64,000 bases of DNA from Leptoclinus maculatus (Eukaryota > Chordata > Actinopteri > Perciformes > Stichaeidae), in assembly GCA_032191485.1 (NCBI GenBank), contig JAVDOI010000003.1, positions 24,132,371 to 24,196,370 on the forward strand. Reading direction: 5' to 3'. The notes under the pieces are model-generated. The model was not told the DNA's origin, did no database searches, and worked only from the letters and a program-made list of their open reading frames with translations. Positions 12,820 through 25,300 of the stretch are shown in pieces. Made by a program: the position numbers and the translations under genes. The first letter of the stretch is position 1. Each line of letters opens with the position of its first letter.

Positions 12820-15262
12820 TCAGACCTTCTTCTTCATCACTTCAACGATGATGACAATGATCACCCCCACTGCCACCGTCACCACTGCCACTGCCACCGT
12901 CACCCGACAAACAATTGCCCAATATCCTAAAATAAAGAAAAACAATGTGTCATCCGGTGTCGTTTACACCTCAATATCCGATATCGGTATCGGTGCATCT
13001 CAAGATCAAACACATTCAAAGCAATCTCCGGATCAACCCAGTTATCTTAGCAACTTGTTTAGTTATCTTAGCCCTCCAAACTGAAGTGGTGGACTGTACA
13101 GTGGGCCAGGTCACCATGACATCACCTATTGGTTTGTGGACCACGGCTTTGAAGCCTACAGACGCCATCTTGTTTTTTTGTTCTAAAAAGACTGTAATTG
13201 AAATCTGAGGTTAATGTAACACTTACCATATTTCCCGGTAGGAACCTGAAAGGAAGAAACAAAATAAGTAATATTAATTGGTAATAATGAAACTGCATCA
13301 TGGAGCACAGTAACGATTCTGTTATCGCTATCACACATATCAGATCTTACCGCTGAACGGGAAGATCCAAGGAACGTCTCGACGTCGTGCCACGCTATGT
13401 CGTTGAGGTTACTGGTCAGGAAGTTGCGGTCGTGGAACAGACAGTCCACAGTGAGCAGGACGCTTCGGTTGGTCACCTGTCTCCTGCTTTCAGCTACAAC
13501 GTATTCACGATTGAAGGTGTGATGCATCACCACCAGAATGACTGGTTTACCAACTGTAAGCAAAGACAGCACAAACAAATGAGTCAGAAACAACATGACA
13601 AGTCCACTTTTATCTCCGTTTTGGTCTCCATCGACTGCAGAGGAATACATATGCAGCCCGTTCTCGTTCCCAGGTCGAGAGTAATTCTAAACAGTTAAGA
13701 TCTTTAAAACCAAAGTGATGATGTGAAGGGTTGTGTTGAGCCTTGGGAGCACCAGCTAAAAGTATGGGAATTGAAAGTCCAATAAGAAACAAAGGCATTT
13801 CCTACCTGGAATGTTGTCCAGGGCCGTGCCGATGTCCGTTCCAACTCGTGAAACGATGGGACAGAAAACCACGACGAAGTCACTGTCTTCAGGAGAGGCC
13901 ACATCGATTTTGCCAATGCGTTCAAGCTTTGCAACAAAGTCGTGATGAGCATCGTTAGTTTTTCCCGCCAAGTGGACAAAGAATTTGTTCCCCGACACTA
14001 AAGACAGAGAAGAATGTTTGAGTCGTTATTGAGCTTCACATAGTTTCATAGAGAATCTAGTTAAAAAAATATATTTAGTTAGATTCAGCAGAAATTAGAA
14101 AAGGTTTTTACACATTCACAAACTTTATCACTTTCACAAACGGCGTAAAACAAGGGATGGGCGATACTGATATTTTATTAAATTGGTATGTGATTTTTCA
14201 ACATAATGATAATTTTTGGGGGAAAGTAACATCATTACACTCAAAGACAGATCCTTTACTTAAAGGTGCAGTCTGTGGGATTTGGCGGCATCTAGTGGTG
14301 AGGTTGCAGATTGCAACCACCTGAAACTTTACCTGTGTGCCAAGCATGTCGGACAACTCCGGTGACCGACGCTTAACTTAAACATGAAAACAACAACAAG
14401 TGGCCCCATCTAGAGCCAGTGTGTGGTTTGTCTGTTCTGGGCTTCCGTAGAAAGAGGACGCGCTCCGTAAGTCGATAGAAACGTTTATTCTAATGCAACG
14501 AATATGCAACGATTCTTTTATTCAGGTGATTATACGCTAAAGAAAACATAGTTATTATATTCTGTTTCTGCCAATAACCCCCCCTAAATGTTACACACTG
14601 TTCCTTTAAGTAAAAGTACTAATACCACACTGAATATATGTATGTATATATATTAAATGAGAAACGGTCCTGGTAAATAATGGTATTTAAGTATTAGCAG
14701 CAGAAATGTACTGTAAGAATCAAAAGTGAAAGTAGTCATTGCGCAGCAAAATGGTCTCTGTCACTGTTTTACTGTTAATATTACTGCTGCATTTACACTC
14801 AATCCTTCAGTTTCTCTGAAACCTTCGAATGCAAAATCACCTTGCAGTACTTGAGTAAATGTACTTATTTACATTCCACCACTGAGCAGCTTCATTTATT
14901 AAAATAAGTATAATAAGCTAACTTGTTTTCTCACCTGGTCTCTCTTCCTGGTCCATGTTTCTGAGGAGGAAAGAGAGAAAGAGGAAATTAAAGTCAACAT
15001 AATAAAATAAAGTAAAGCTAAACGAGGCGAAGGTGTAGCTACATGTATCATAAACTGTGTTGTCACTGCTGCTCTGCACAACGAGCCCAGGAGACACAGC
15101 TGGAGTTACCTCAGAGGCCTATAGTCTGGATGGCTCCGATGCATGGTTAAGATTCAGCAGTTCACAGCCTCTCACGGAATATGTTTCACTTTTACAAGAT
15201 TCTTTATAACTTATAGTTACTTACGAAAGAGCCTGGTAATTTGTTGATAATACTTCTGGCAT
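12820..15262 (-). CDS. Small C-terminally anchored membrane protein, ISRE-type promoter (unnamed)
   Basis: Six coding exons: 15225-15262, 14935-14960, 13806-13997, 13351-13553, 13227-13245 and 12820-12926. All have GT-AG borders and compatible phases; the sum is 585 nt, or 194 residues plus stop. I do not recognise the name. The product is a compact soluble part (alternating beta-like VVVFCPIV, PVILVVMHH, SVLLTVDCLF and helices; FFVHLAGK near the start) followed by a 25-residue Val/Ile/Ala helix and the basic tail EVMKKKV, so it looks tail-anchored. The conserved-looking words are SRVGTDI, HHTFNREY and TVDCLFH. A 19-nt microexon joins the two parts. An alternative start is ATG 14956 (180 residues); I chose 15262 because the frame is open across the first junction and it has G at -3. 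Similar proteins occur as uncharacterised fish families, from memory only. The promoter suggests interferon control. Confidence 0.75.
14260..14610. mobile_element. MITE-like element (family B), inside intron
   Basis: Termini ttaaaggtgcagtctgtg and, inverted, ttaaaggaacagtgtgtaac bound about 350 bp. Related pieces lie at 20055-20181 (right half) and 16535-16594 (left end, inverted). No coding capacity. It lies in intron 2 of the small membrane-protein gene. Confidence 0.65.
14605..14884. repeat. Dispersed repeat of the AAGTAAAAGTACT...TTCCACCACTG type
   Basis: It begins aagtaaaagtac and ends gtaaatgtacttatttacattccaccactg. Similar blocks lie at about 18711-18810, 17420-17510 and 22040-22391, the last ending in the same tacattccactactg form. 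Confidence 0.5.
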
Positions 15263-15337
15263 GTCGGTCTCAAACCAGACAGGGAAATAATAACAGCTCT
15301 CAAAACGTACACGGACCCTCCCTCTCGTCCGGTGGAA

Positions 15338-15358
15338 CACTTTCACTTTCACTTTGAC
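15338..15358 (-). promoter_or_regulatory. ISRE/IRF-type element
   Basis: On the minus strand this reads gtcaaagtgaaagtgaaagtg, three tandem AAGTGA-type hexamers containing GAAAGTGAAA, which fits the GAAANNGAAA consensus of IRF/ISGF3 sites. It sits 76-96 bp upstream of the proposed ATG at 15262, in the sense and distance expected for a proximal promoter. Confidence 0.7.
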
Positions 15359-15919
15359 GAGCACGCGGACAAGATAAGTGCAGAGAGGAGGAGAAGTGCA
15401 GCTGTGTCACTGTGTTCAGCAATAACAGAGGAGATCGTGAACGCAGCAGGAGGAAGGAGGAAGGAGGTTACAGACAGCTTTAACCCGGTTATCTGAGGAG
15501 TAAACGTGCCTTTAAGTGTTCACTTACTCAAACTGTTGCAAATTAAGGCAAAAAAACCACAGAGACCAACTTCTACTCACTCTTTCTTCAGCAACTTCAG
15601 CAGCTTATTTCAAGATTTCTATCAGCTACATAATCTTAGCAAGGCAGTAAAGTATTGATAACATTTTGATTACATGTAAAGGACAATCTCAAACACGAGT
15701 CTTCAAGCTCATTTAAAGAGCAACTTGCAGTTTATTTTTTTACTATTTGTACAGTGTGTAGCATTTTGGGAGATCTATTAGCATTAATTAAATATATTAT
15801 TCATACCTATGTTTTCATTAGAGTATAATCACCTTGAACTAAGATTAAGGGAGCAGGTCCTCTTCACCCAGGCGACAACCTCCCGTTCTGCAGAGTGAAG
15901 CCGACGCGGAAGTTTAAAA

Positions 15920-16400
15920 CCTGTATTCTCTCTACTGACCAGCAGGGGGCGACTCCTCTGGTGGTATAGAAGTCTATGAGAATATGACTCTACTTCTCTC
16001 TTGATTTATTACCTCAGTAAACATTGTAAACATGAGTTTATGGTCTCAATCTCTAGTTTCAAGTCTTCTTCAATACAGCATGATGTTCATTTAGTAACTT
16101 AAGGTCCATTTAGAGTCAAACAGACCATAAAGCAGAGTATGCTTTAGGGCGGGGCTTCACGGTGATTGACAGGTTGCTGCCTCTACCAGAAACGTTTATG
16201 GCGTCTCTACGTCACTCCTTCACATTCCAAGTATGGTAACTTCCTTCATCGGTCGCAGAAAAACAACATGGCGACGGTTGTAATCCAAGATGGCGACGGC
16301 GAACTCAAGGCTTCAAAACAGCAGACCACAAACCAACGGGTGACATCACGATGACTACGTCTTCTTATACAGTCTTATAGCTGCACCGCCATGTTTCTAC
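15920..16400 (+). repeat. Dispersed repeat family C, copy 1
   Basis: The segment from ccagcagggggcgactcctctgg through the ggcggggctt / gattgacaggt block is repeated, inverted, at 35535-35895 and, forward, at 54105-54345. Its distal part (atggcgacgg ... ggtttgtgg-type words) also appears near 13085-13195 and 53110-53230. No open frame runs through it. Confidence 0.7.
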
Positions 16401-16534
16401 AGTAGCCCTGAAAGGACAAACCAAACACTGGCTATTATAATAAGGATGGCCCCTGAGTGAGGCATTTCACACTCAGGAGACTCATTAGCGCAATCTTGAA
16501 AAGGGAGGAGGGGTGAGCGGAGGGGTGTTCAGTC

Positions 16535-16594
16535 GGTTGCAATCTGAAATCTCACCACTAGATGTCACTAAATCCTACACACTGCTCCTTTAAG
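16535..16594 (-). repeat. Terminal fragment of MITE family B
   Basis: ttgcaatctgaaatctcaccactagatg ... cacactgctcctttaag is the reverse complement of the left end of the 14260 element. Confidence 0.6.
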
Positions 16595-17919
16595 CTTTCC
16601 TGAAAATGACCAGACATGGTCAGCGACCAGCTGGTGGAGAACGTTTTGCATTTAGCTGCTAAAGAGACAGATATATTCCTCAGGAGCTAATGGAGACCAA
16701 AACCAGAGCTGAATGGAGAGTGGACACTTCAGGTGGCTTCATGTGGGTGTTTGGTTCCCATACCAACATTATAATGCGATATGTTTCTCAGCTTGTTGTG
16801 AAGCTCTCCTGGGGACAAAAAAAATCAATTAATGCAACTTTAAATATTTGCTTTGTTCACTTGACTCCACTTCATCTTGGGGAGACCCCAAATATGGATA
16901 CAAAACTACATACAATCATTAATTTAACCAAATGCTTACTGCTATACTACTACACTGGGGGCTGCCAGGAGGACCCGCCCCCCTCTGGTCCCAGTGCTGC
17001 TGCGTTCAGAGTCTGCTCGTAAACTTCTACGGCTGAGTGGTGAAGACTGAAATACATCTGGTTGATGCATTTACAAATGAAGGGAGGCAATATAAACAAA
17101 ATAGACTCTATGTTGTGGGAGAAATCTAGCAGCGAAAAGAGAAAACGCACATCGGTGGAGTTATTATAGCAATGTGTTGGCTGAAACCAACAAACATTTG
17201 GAATAAATAAATTAAACTATTATTATTATTATAATAATCAAACTACTTACTTCTTAGCTGCCACACTCTCTGGTCCCTAAACACCACACCTCATCACAGA
17301 GTAAGTCTTGTTTTGTGTCTTGTTTTTGCTTTTATTTCAAACACCACAGCAGTTTATTTCTCTTCTGTGTATTTAAATGTTGGAATTAAATGTTGAGAAA
17401 TCGTGGTTCATGAGAGCAGCATCAATTGGAAATACTCCAAGTAAAAGTACCTCAATACTGAGTACTGTATACATACGTAGGTATTTTGTTGGCCACTTGA
17501 GTATCTTAAGCTACATTATACGACACCATATATGCCAATGCCAAATGTGCATCTGTAGGAAAACACACTTTTTATCCCACAGCCATTACAGCATAAAATC
17601 ATGCATTCTAGTAAATCAGGTTTACATAATGCCACTGTTGTTTCCCCCACAAAAAAACAACAGACCCAGCAGTTTATATTATAAAATAATATAAATATAC
17701 AGCAGTTTATATTATAAAATATTATAAATATAAATCAGTTTACATAAAATATTATATACATCATAAAGTAATATATTATTTCATGGCAGTGTTTTTAAAG
17801 GCATGCACGAGGCCTTAAAGTGAAATTCCTTGAACGTGTAGTTTGTGTACACATTGAAGATGATTGTGATCATGGAAAATCCGGTATTTCCGACAACCCT
17901 TGAACGCAGCAGCAGATGC

Positions 17920-18350
17920 GGGTCTTATTTGTTCCCTCCAGCAGGAGGGCGTTCCTCCGAACAACATCCAGATACAGTGTAGCGAATACTGCCGGTGTGC
18001 GTCCTTCGTGTCGAGACGCTGTCAACGCTTTGTGTGTTTGTTGGTTGTTGTTTTAAATAAAGAGTTTGTTTAACTCCCGGATCGGGGCCTTCCTCCATGT
18101 TAGCGCTCCATTGGTGGACGGAGGAGGAGGAGGCCAGGCGGACTCGGAAGACATGGAGGCTCTCCGTCTCTGCAGAGGGAGGGAGCTGTAGGACGGTAGG
18201 ATCGCGTTGCATTTTCTCCTCCTCGTTAAGAAACAATGAAAAGACCGAGAGGACAGGTCAATGTGTCTCCCACCGGAGACAGCGGCTCGTGCGCGAGCTA
18301 GTTCCGCTTTTTAGCTGGACGTGTTTTCCTCCACGTCGTCGTCAAAATAA
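17920..18350 (+). promoter_or_regulatory. CpG-rich candidate promoter of znf512
   Basis: CpG density rises sharply against AT-rich surroundings just upstream of the first znf512 exons. The candidate first coding exon at 18153-18187 lies inside. No TATA box or defined start was found. The opposite-strand reading frame across it is taken as chance. Confidence 0.4.
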
Positions 18351-19383
18351 AAAATGTTATTATTATTATTTTTATTTTTTAAAATCCACACAGACAATAA
18401 TTACATCTGGTCCGACACATTCAAAAATATATATATATATATTTATATCGTTCACTTTAACTACATCTAGCGTCGGTCTTTGAAAGCCTCAGTGCAGTTT
18501 TTTATTTTTTCAAGCAGCAGGTCAGTGGCCTTCAACATGATGAGACACATCCACGCACACAAATAACACCGTTCAAATGTCACGCGTGATGGAAATACTA
18601 CACAACGGGATGCTGCAGCGACACACGGTTCTTCATCTTTAATACTTTATTATGCAAGACGTTTATGGTGCCGCAGAGAAATCAGATTTTGCAATCCTGT
18701 TTTAAGGTAATATACAGTGGTGGAGGTAAAAGTAGTAATAATACAAAAGTTTAAACTGTTAAAGTGTGAGCATCAAAAAGTGAAAGTAGTCATCATGCAG
18801 AATGTTATTTAGGAGTTGCATATATTATTTTACTGGATTATGATTAGTGATGCATGTGTTCATGACTTCATTTGTGCAGCTGGTAAAAATGGGGATAATT
18901 GTAAATATTTAAATATATTGCAAATTATCATTACAGGATCTAGGAACCCGTCTGTTTGTTTTTTGTTTGTTTGTTTGTTTTTAATCAAAAGTGGTCAACA
19001 TGTAAACACATAACTTTTGAAAAAAACTTGACTCTGCATCTGTGACGTTCTTGTTAGGATGTGTATACATTATCTCATGGCACCTTGAGAAGAAGATACA
19101 CCTGAGAATAAGTCATTGTACCATGATAATGCATCAGGGTTGTGTCTAGATGGTTCCCCACAATTAACAAAACTCCTGCAAGATGGTGAAGGTTCAGCGT
19201 TGATTCTAAATGGTTGCGGTTAGGCACTGACCACTGACCTGTTTTTTGCCGTGTATGTATCACAAACGCATAGAAATGTATATTATTATGACTTATGCAA
19301 CCATGTAGGAAGCATTACAGTAAATGAAATGTGTTCTCTGTGTTTTCAGTGGTGATTTCTCCGGGGGTGTTTCCTCTCCTAGA

Positions 19384-22300
19384 ATGGACCCGGCACACAT
19401 TGGAGGGGACATGTCGCCTTTGTATGTGCCCAGAAAACGAAGATCTGTGCAGTCACAACCCAAAAGTGGAGTGCCATGTCCAGGTAAAAAAAGAAAAGAA
19501 AAGCAGGGTACAGATGATCGTTCTGAAAACATTTCACTGTTTCTGAATCGATTTAAATGTTCCCTCCCAACAGTTGTTCAGCGACTACCAGAAAGAACCT
19601 GTGACTTAAATTCAGTTGGATACCCCAAGGTGAGAATGACGCAATAATTACCCAGCATGCACCCTGTTCCATGCAATGATGTCTGATTTAAGCAAACCGT
19701 CCAGATCTTATGAGGAAACGTCCATTTCCATCTGCTAATACTCCGAATGTGTTAACTGTGTGTGCACAGCTGGATCTCTTCTTCACAGTTCTGTACTTGA
19801 ATGTTTCAGAATGACGAAGCTGTAGCCCAAGACTCTCTAAAGATGAAGAGGACTTATGGTAGAAAAAGGTAAGAGACGTGTCGACTTGTTGCTTTGCTCA
19901 TTGTAGATTTGCATGACGGATACTAAGGTAATAACAAGTTATTACAGATATGTATAATGATCTACAGACAGCATGTCTGGTGTGAACAGGCAAGCAGTTC
20001 AAGTGTAACATGAATAAAAGGTAATTACTTAGCTTTGTATGTAACGGCTCATTCTAAGGTAACAAAAACACAACGATTCTTATTTTCAGGTAATTCAACA
20101 CTAAAGAAAACATACCTTTTGATTAATAATTATATTCCATTTCTGCCAATAAATCCCCCTAAATGCACACTGGCCCTTTAAATAACTTTTTTAAATAAGA
20201 AGTGTTGATGGATTGTTTTTTTTCATCAGGTATGAGGACCTCCAGAGTGTTTCCATAGGAACAGTAGATTACCCAACCACCAGCTGCTCAGTGATGTCAT
20301 CAGGTGGCCTGGCCAATGGGGCGGACCCCGGGTCCATGGCTCCGCCCACTGCAAGGCTGCCTCCGAGACTGGTGGGAAAGGATGTGTGGCCTCAAGGCCC
20401 CGAGGCCAGCAGGGAGCCGCCCCAGCCTCAGGACCACAGCTGGAACTCCAGCAGGGACCGGGGCCCCGACGCCTGGGCCCCGGGTCGAGACCGACCGCAG
20501 GAGCAGGTCTGGAACTCCGGCAGGGACCGAGCGGGACACTCCGGTCAAGAACAGACGTGGATCCCAGGCAGGGACAGGGCCCACAGCGGACCGGACCAGG
20601 CCTGGATGACGGGCCGGGACCGGGGCCCTGAGCAAGGGTGGGCAGCCGACAGAGACCGAGGCCAGGATCAGGTGTGGAACGCGGGCAGGGATCCGGGGAG
20701 AGACGGGCCCTCCTCGGGGCCGGAGCAGGCGTGGGGAACTGGCCGAAGCCAAGACCAGGGCTGGAGCAACACCAGCAGAGACAGAGGGCACGTCTGGAGA
20801 CCCGGTACGAACTAGAACACGTTACAGCAGCACCGTAAAGATAAAACTACAACTCAGGATATGAATAATATAAAGTTAACACTAGATTATGGGATCCAAC
20901 GAATGTGAAGGCTGAAAACTGGACCCTGACTGCAACAGCTCCTCTCCTTTATATTCATACAGAGTGGCCTCTCCTCATACCGTCTATGTGTACATGAATA
21001 GTATGTAGTTGTACTGCCCAAACTAAATATATGTATGAGTGTTTTTCCTTTGTTCTCGCATGCATTTATGAGAGATATAATGTGTTCGTACATGTAGTAT
21101 TTTGGTCTTCATGTTTGGAGAGTGACTTTGTTGTTTACGTGTTGTTTCTGAAGACTTGAACATGAAGAAAGTCCTCCGAGTGGAGCTGGAGCGAGGCCCA
21201 CCTGTCAATACCTTCTCACAGCCACCAGAGGGCCGAGACTCCTGTGAGTTACCGTCTAGTCTCACATTTAACGGGTTGAGAGTGAGACATTAGTATTTTT
21301 ATTCAGATTCTTTCGTGTTGGCCGTTGTGATATTCTTGGCAGCGTTCCCTGCAGACTAATTGGAGGAGGAAAGCAGTGTTCCTGCTGTAGGATGAAGATA
21401 TGAAATGACGAAAGAGCATTAAAAGAGTGTCCTCTAATGCAAATATTTCAGATTCCAATGCAGCGAGTGTCGGTGAGGCCTCGACGGCTCCACCCAGCGA
21501 GGACCAGAAGCCCCCGGTCCTCTCCACCAAGAAGGAGCCTCCTACCTATCCTCCAGGTGAGACGACCACTGGTTCATATCTGAGCGGGAAAAATTCAAGA
21601 GATTCAAATATGGAATTGTACAATAAGGTTGTTTTTATTAACATAAAAATGACTATTAACATGCTGCAGTAATAAAAAGACCTCTGACACAGAAGGATGT
21701 CATTAGCTCCTCCTCCTCCTCCTCCTCCTCCTCCTCCTCCTCCTCCTCCTCCTCCTCCTGAAACATTTCAACTGTGTAAAGTCAAATCTTCTGTTTGTCG
21801 ACGTCCACCAGGAAGTCAGGAGGAGCGATGGCAGCTCCAGATTGTGGCCAAAGGCAGAGTCACCTGTCCAAAATGTAAAAGTGTGAGCAGGAAGACTGTG
21901 GAGGGGCTGAAGAAGCACATGGAGAACTGCAGACTGGTGAGCACGCTGTGTTGCTACGCTAACGTTACTCTGAATTATCATCCGTTTTAAAGCGTATACA
22001 CTTTTATATACATGTATACCGTCTGATGAAGCCCTCACTCATACAGTTTAGAAGTATTATGAGCAAAATGTACTTAAACTACAAAAAGTAAATACTCATT
22101 GTGCAGAAGAATCTTTTTCAAAGTGTTGCATTATTATAGATTATTCTGATTTTATCACTAATTGATGTTCGTCAACGTGGGTAGATGAGTAGTATCGCAC
22201 TGCTTCATATCATATTAAGCAAATAATATGTTTTCAATGTAAAGATTTATGTCAAATAAAGGATATATAGTGGAGTAAAAAGTGCAGTTTTCCCTAGTGG

Positions 22301-25300
22301 AGTAGAAGTATAAAGAAGCTTAAAATGGAAATACTTGTGTAAAGCACAAGTACCTCAAAACTGTAATGTACTTAATTACATTCCACTACTGCTGAATACA
22401 CAATCTGCTGTGATCTAGAGCAGTGTTTCTCAAATGGGGTGTACTAGTACCCCTAGAGGTACTTTGGAGTACTGCAGGAGGTATGTGAGTAATGTAATTT
22501 AAAAAACATTCAGTCATGCATAATTCCTAAAATAATTATACTATAATAAGTCAGTAAAATTATGTAAATATAAATTCAATTAACTGCATTTTATGTTCAG
22601 TGTTGAATGTAATCTGGGTGACGTTTGTCCAGACACAGATTCATTTGTGACCATCAGGTAAACAACATACAACCTAAAATTAAAAATCATGAATCCCTTC
22701 CTGTCTGTACTGATTTAAAGTATATAATCTGTATGAATTGGCACATTTATGTAACGTAACGTCCTTAATGTGCTGTGTGCAGCAACCCTTCACCTGTCAG
22801 CACTGTGGGAAACAGCTGAAGTCTTCAACGGGGATGAAGTATCACATCATGGCTGACCACAGCCACCTGGTAAGACTGGTCACCTCCGACCCTTATTGTC
22901 TCGACGTTCTTCTGTTTTTACCCTTTTCCATATTGAATTATGTCCTCAGACAAACAGTAACGAGATCTTTCAGCTGAGAAAAAGAGGTCCAGCTAAATGA
23001 TTTAGTTGTGCAGATTCTACCCATTCCATGAACGTATTGTCCACCTCTGGATGAGCGGAGCTTTCATTCAAGTAGAGGCGTTTCTTTGCATCTTACAAAA
23101 TGTTCCAGCTGCCTCTTTTTTCAGCCCTCAGCAGAAGACGCCAAGCACCTGGATGATCGTGCCATCAAAGACAAACTGCGTAAAATCCTGAAGAGACTCG
23201 GCAAGTTAAAATGCTCTAAAGAGGTAAAACTACAAAACGGGAGATTTATTAAAATGTGGTAAGAAAACGATGATGAATCCACGGTGAAATGGGTTTTTTT
23301 CCTTCTTCTTCTCTTGTCAGGGCTGTAACGCTGCCTTCACCAGCATCATGGGCTACGTGTACCACATGAAGAAGTGTGGGAAGGAGGAGTCCGAGCTGGA
23401 GAAGATGCTGCTGAATTGCTCTCACTGCGGCAAAACCTACAAGTCCAAAGCCGGTCTGGAGTACCACCTGAAATCAGAGCATGCTCCCGTGAGTCCTGTG
23501 TTTTTATTTGGTGTGCCGATTCAGATGATTCAGAACCGTTTAATCCAATTGTTTCCCCCTCCGGTTCCCCAGACGCCCCAGAAGAGTGAGGAAGACGAGG
23601 CCCTGAAGGCCCACAGGGAGGCGAACCCGGAGAGGACGGCCAGCGGCCGGGTGCAGCGAGCATCGGCCCAGGTGGCCAACTTCCACCTGGCTGAGATCGC
23701 CAACAACGAGCTGCCCAAAGACTGGCCCAAGAGGAAGTTTCAGTCGGACCTGGTGCCAGACGACAAAAAGGTGAGAAACGGTTGTCTCACGATGGAAGGC
23801 GGACCCGGATGCTTCGACCGTTGTCACAAAAAATGGGAACCGCAAATGTTATCTGGGACATCCCTACTTAGGTGTACCGATCAATTTGCAAGAAGTTTTA
23901 TTGTGTAATATTCCCACAAACTAGTGGGAATGTAGGTCGGTTGAGATAAGTTGGTAAACCAGAGTTGTGAAGGCCAGACAGACGTATGTACTGAAGATAC
24001 CGTCACTGACCTCCTCTTCTTCGCTCTGGCCTTCCCAGTTGAAATACACCCGACCGGGCCTGCCGGCCTTCAGCCAAGAGGTGCTGAGGAAGTGGAAGAA
24101 CGAGGTGAAGCTGCAGAGGAAAGTCCATTGTCCCAACCAGGTAGAAAACAAACTTGTATTCATTATTTTTATCCTTCGTTCACCGTGGAGACACGAGAGA
24201 AAAACAAAGTTCTCTTTCAGAATTCAAGGTATCACAGGGTTAGTGGTTGATAATTAATTTGGTAATTTTGCGGGTGAGGTGTTCCTTTAAGTGTCTTTCT
24301 TAAAGTGCACGACCCTGAACACACTATTCGTTTCTTCCTCAGGGTTGTGGCTCCACCTACACCAGTGTGTCTGGACTGAAAGCTCACCTGGGACTCTGCT
24401 CGAGGGTACCGCCATCCAATATTGTTGTTGAAGTCGGCTTTGTCAATCTCAATACAGATGCAGTGATTAGTGTAACGTAATAGGTGCAGACTATTCCAGC
24501 TTTATAATCATTTCATGGCTCTTTTGTTGCCTCTGATCTCGTTTCAGGGCGACTTTGAGGCTGGAAAGTACAGATGTCTGATCTGCAGTAAGGAGTTTAA
24601 CTCTGAAAGTGGAGTGAAATACCACATCAACTCTGTCCACTCACAGGTAACGACGTAGTTCACGACAGGTACAGTTGTTCCGATACCAATATCGAAAACT
24701 TGCTTTGACCCCGTCTCGTCTTTCCAACAGGACTGGTTTGTGACGAACAAAAAAGCCTCCAAGAAGTTTCAGAAGTTCCTCAAAAACCAGCCCAAGGATA
24801 TTATCCATAATGTGGACAAGCAGATCATGGAAAACTACCATCACCAGCACCACCATCATCATCATCACCACCTCCAGCAGCAGCAGCAGCAGCAGCATCA
24901 TCATCATCAGCAGCATCACCACCACCACCACCAGCAGCATCTGCTGCAGCTCCAACCCATGCAGCACCCTCTGCAGCCGCTGCATCACCTCCAGCACCAA
25001 ACCCAGTTCCTCCACCCGGAGCACCAGGGCCTCCCTCCGCAGCCGGATGCCCAGCACCAGCAGCCGATGCTCCACTACACCCCTTTAGAGCCTCCTCCCA
25101 GACCCATGTGGGTGGACATGGACCAGGGGGGGCCCGGGCCGGGACCGGAGCAGGCCCCGATCGAGCTGGAAATGGCGGATGTTGAGAAACCCGAAGAGGA
25201 CGACGGCGGGATGGCGGAGGGGAAAAGGAGAGATAAGGGGGAGAGGGGGAAGGCGGATGGGAAGCGGAAGGATTGCTTTGCTTTCGGCGGTGGTGGTGGT

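Noticed and set aside
17925..18236. 103-codon minus-strand frame in the znf512 promoter region
   Set aside because: CpG-rich sequence with few stops; no family resemblance or splice support.
20300..20791. 163-codon minus-strand frame opposite znf512 exon 4
   Set aside because: Shadow of a GC-rich coding exon whose plus-strand frame is fixed by splice phase.
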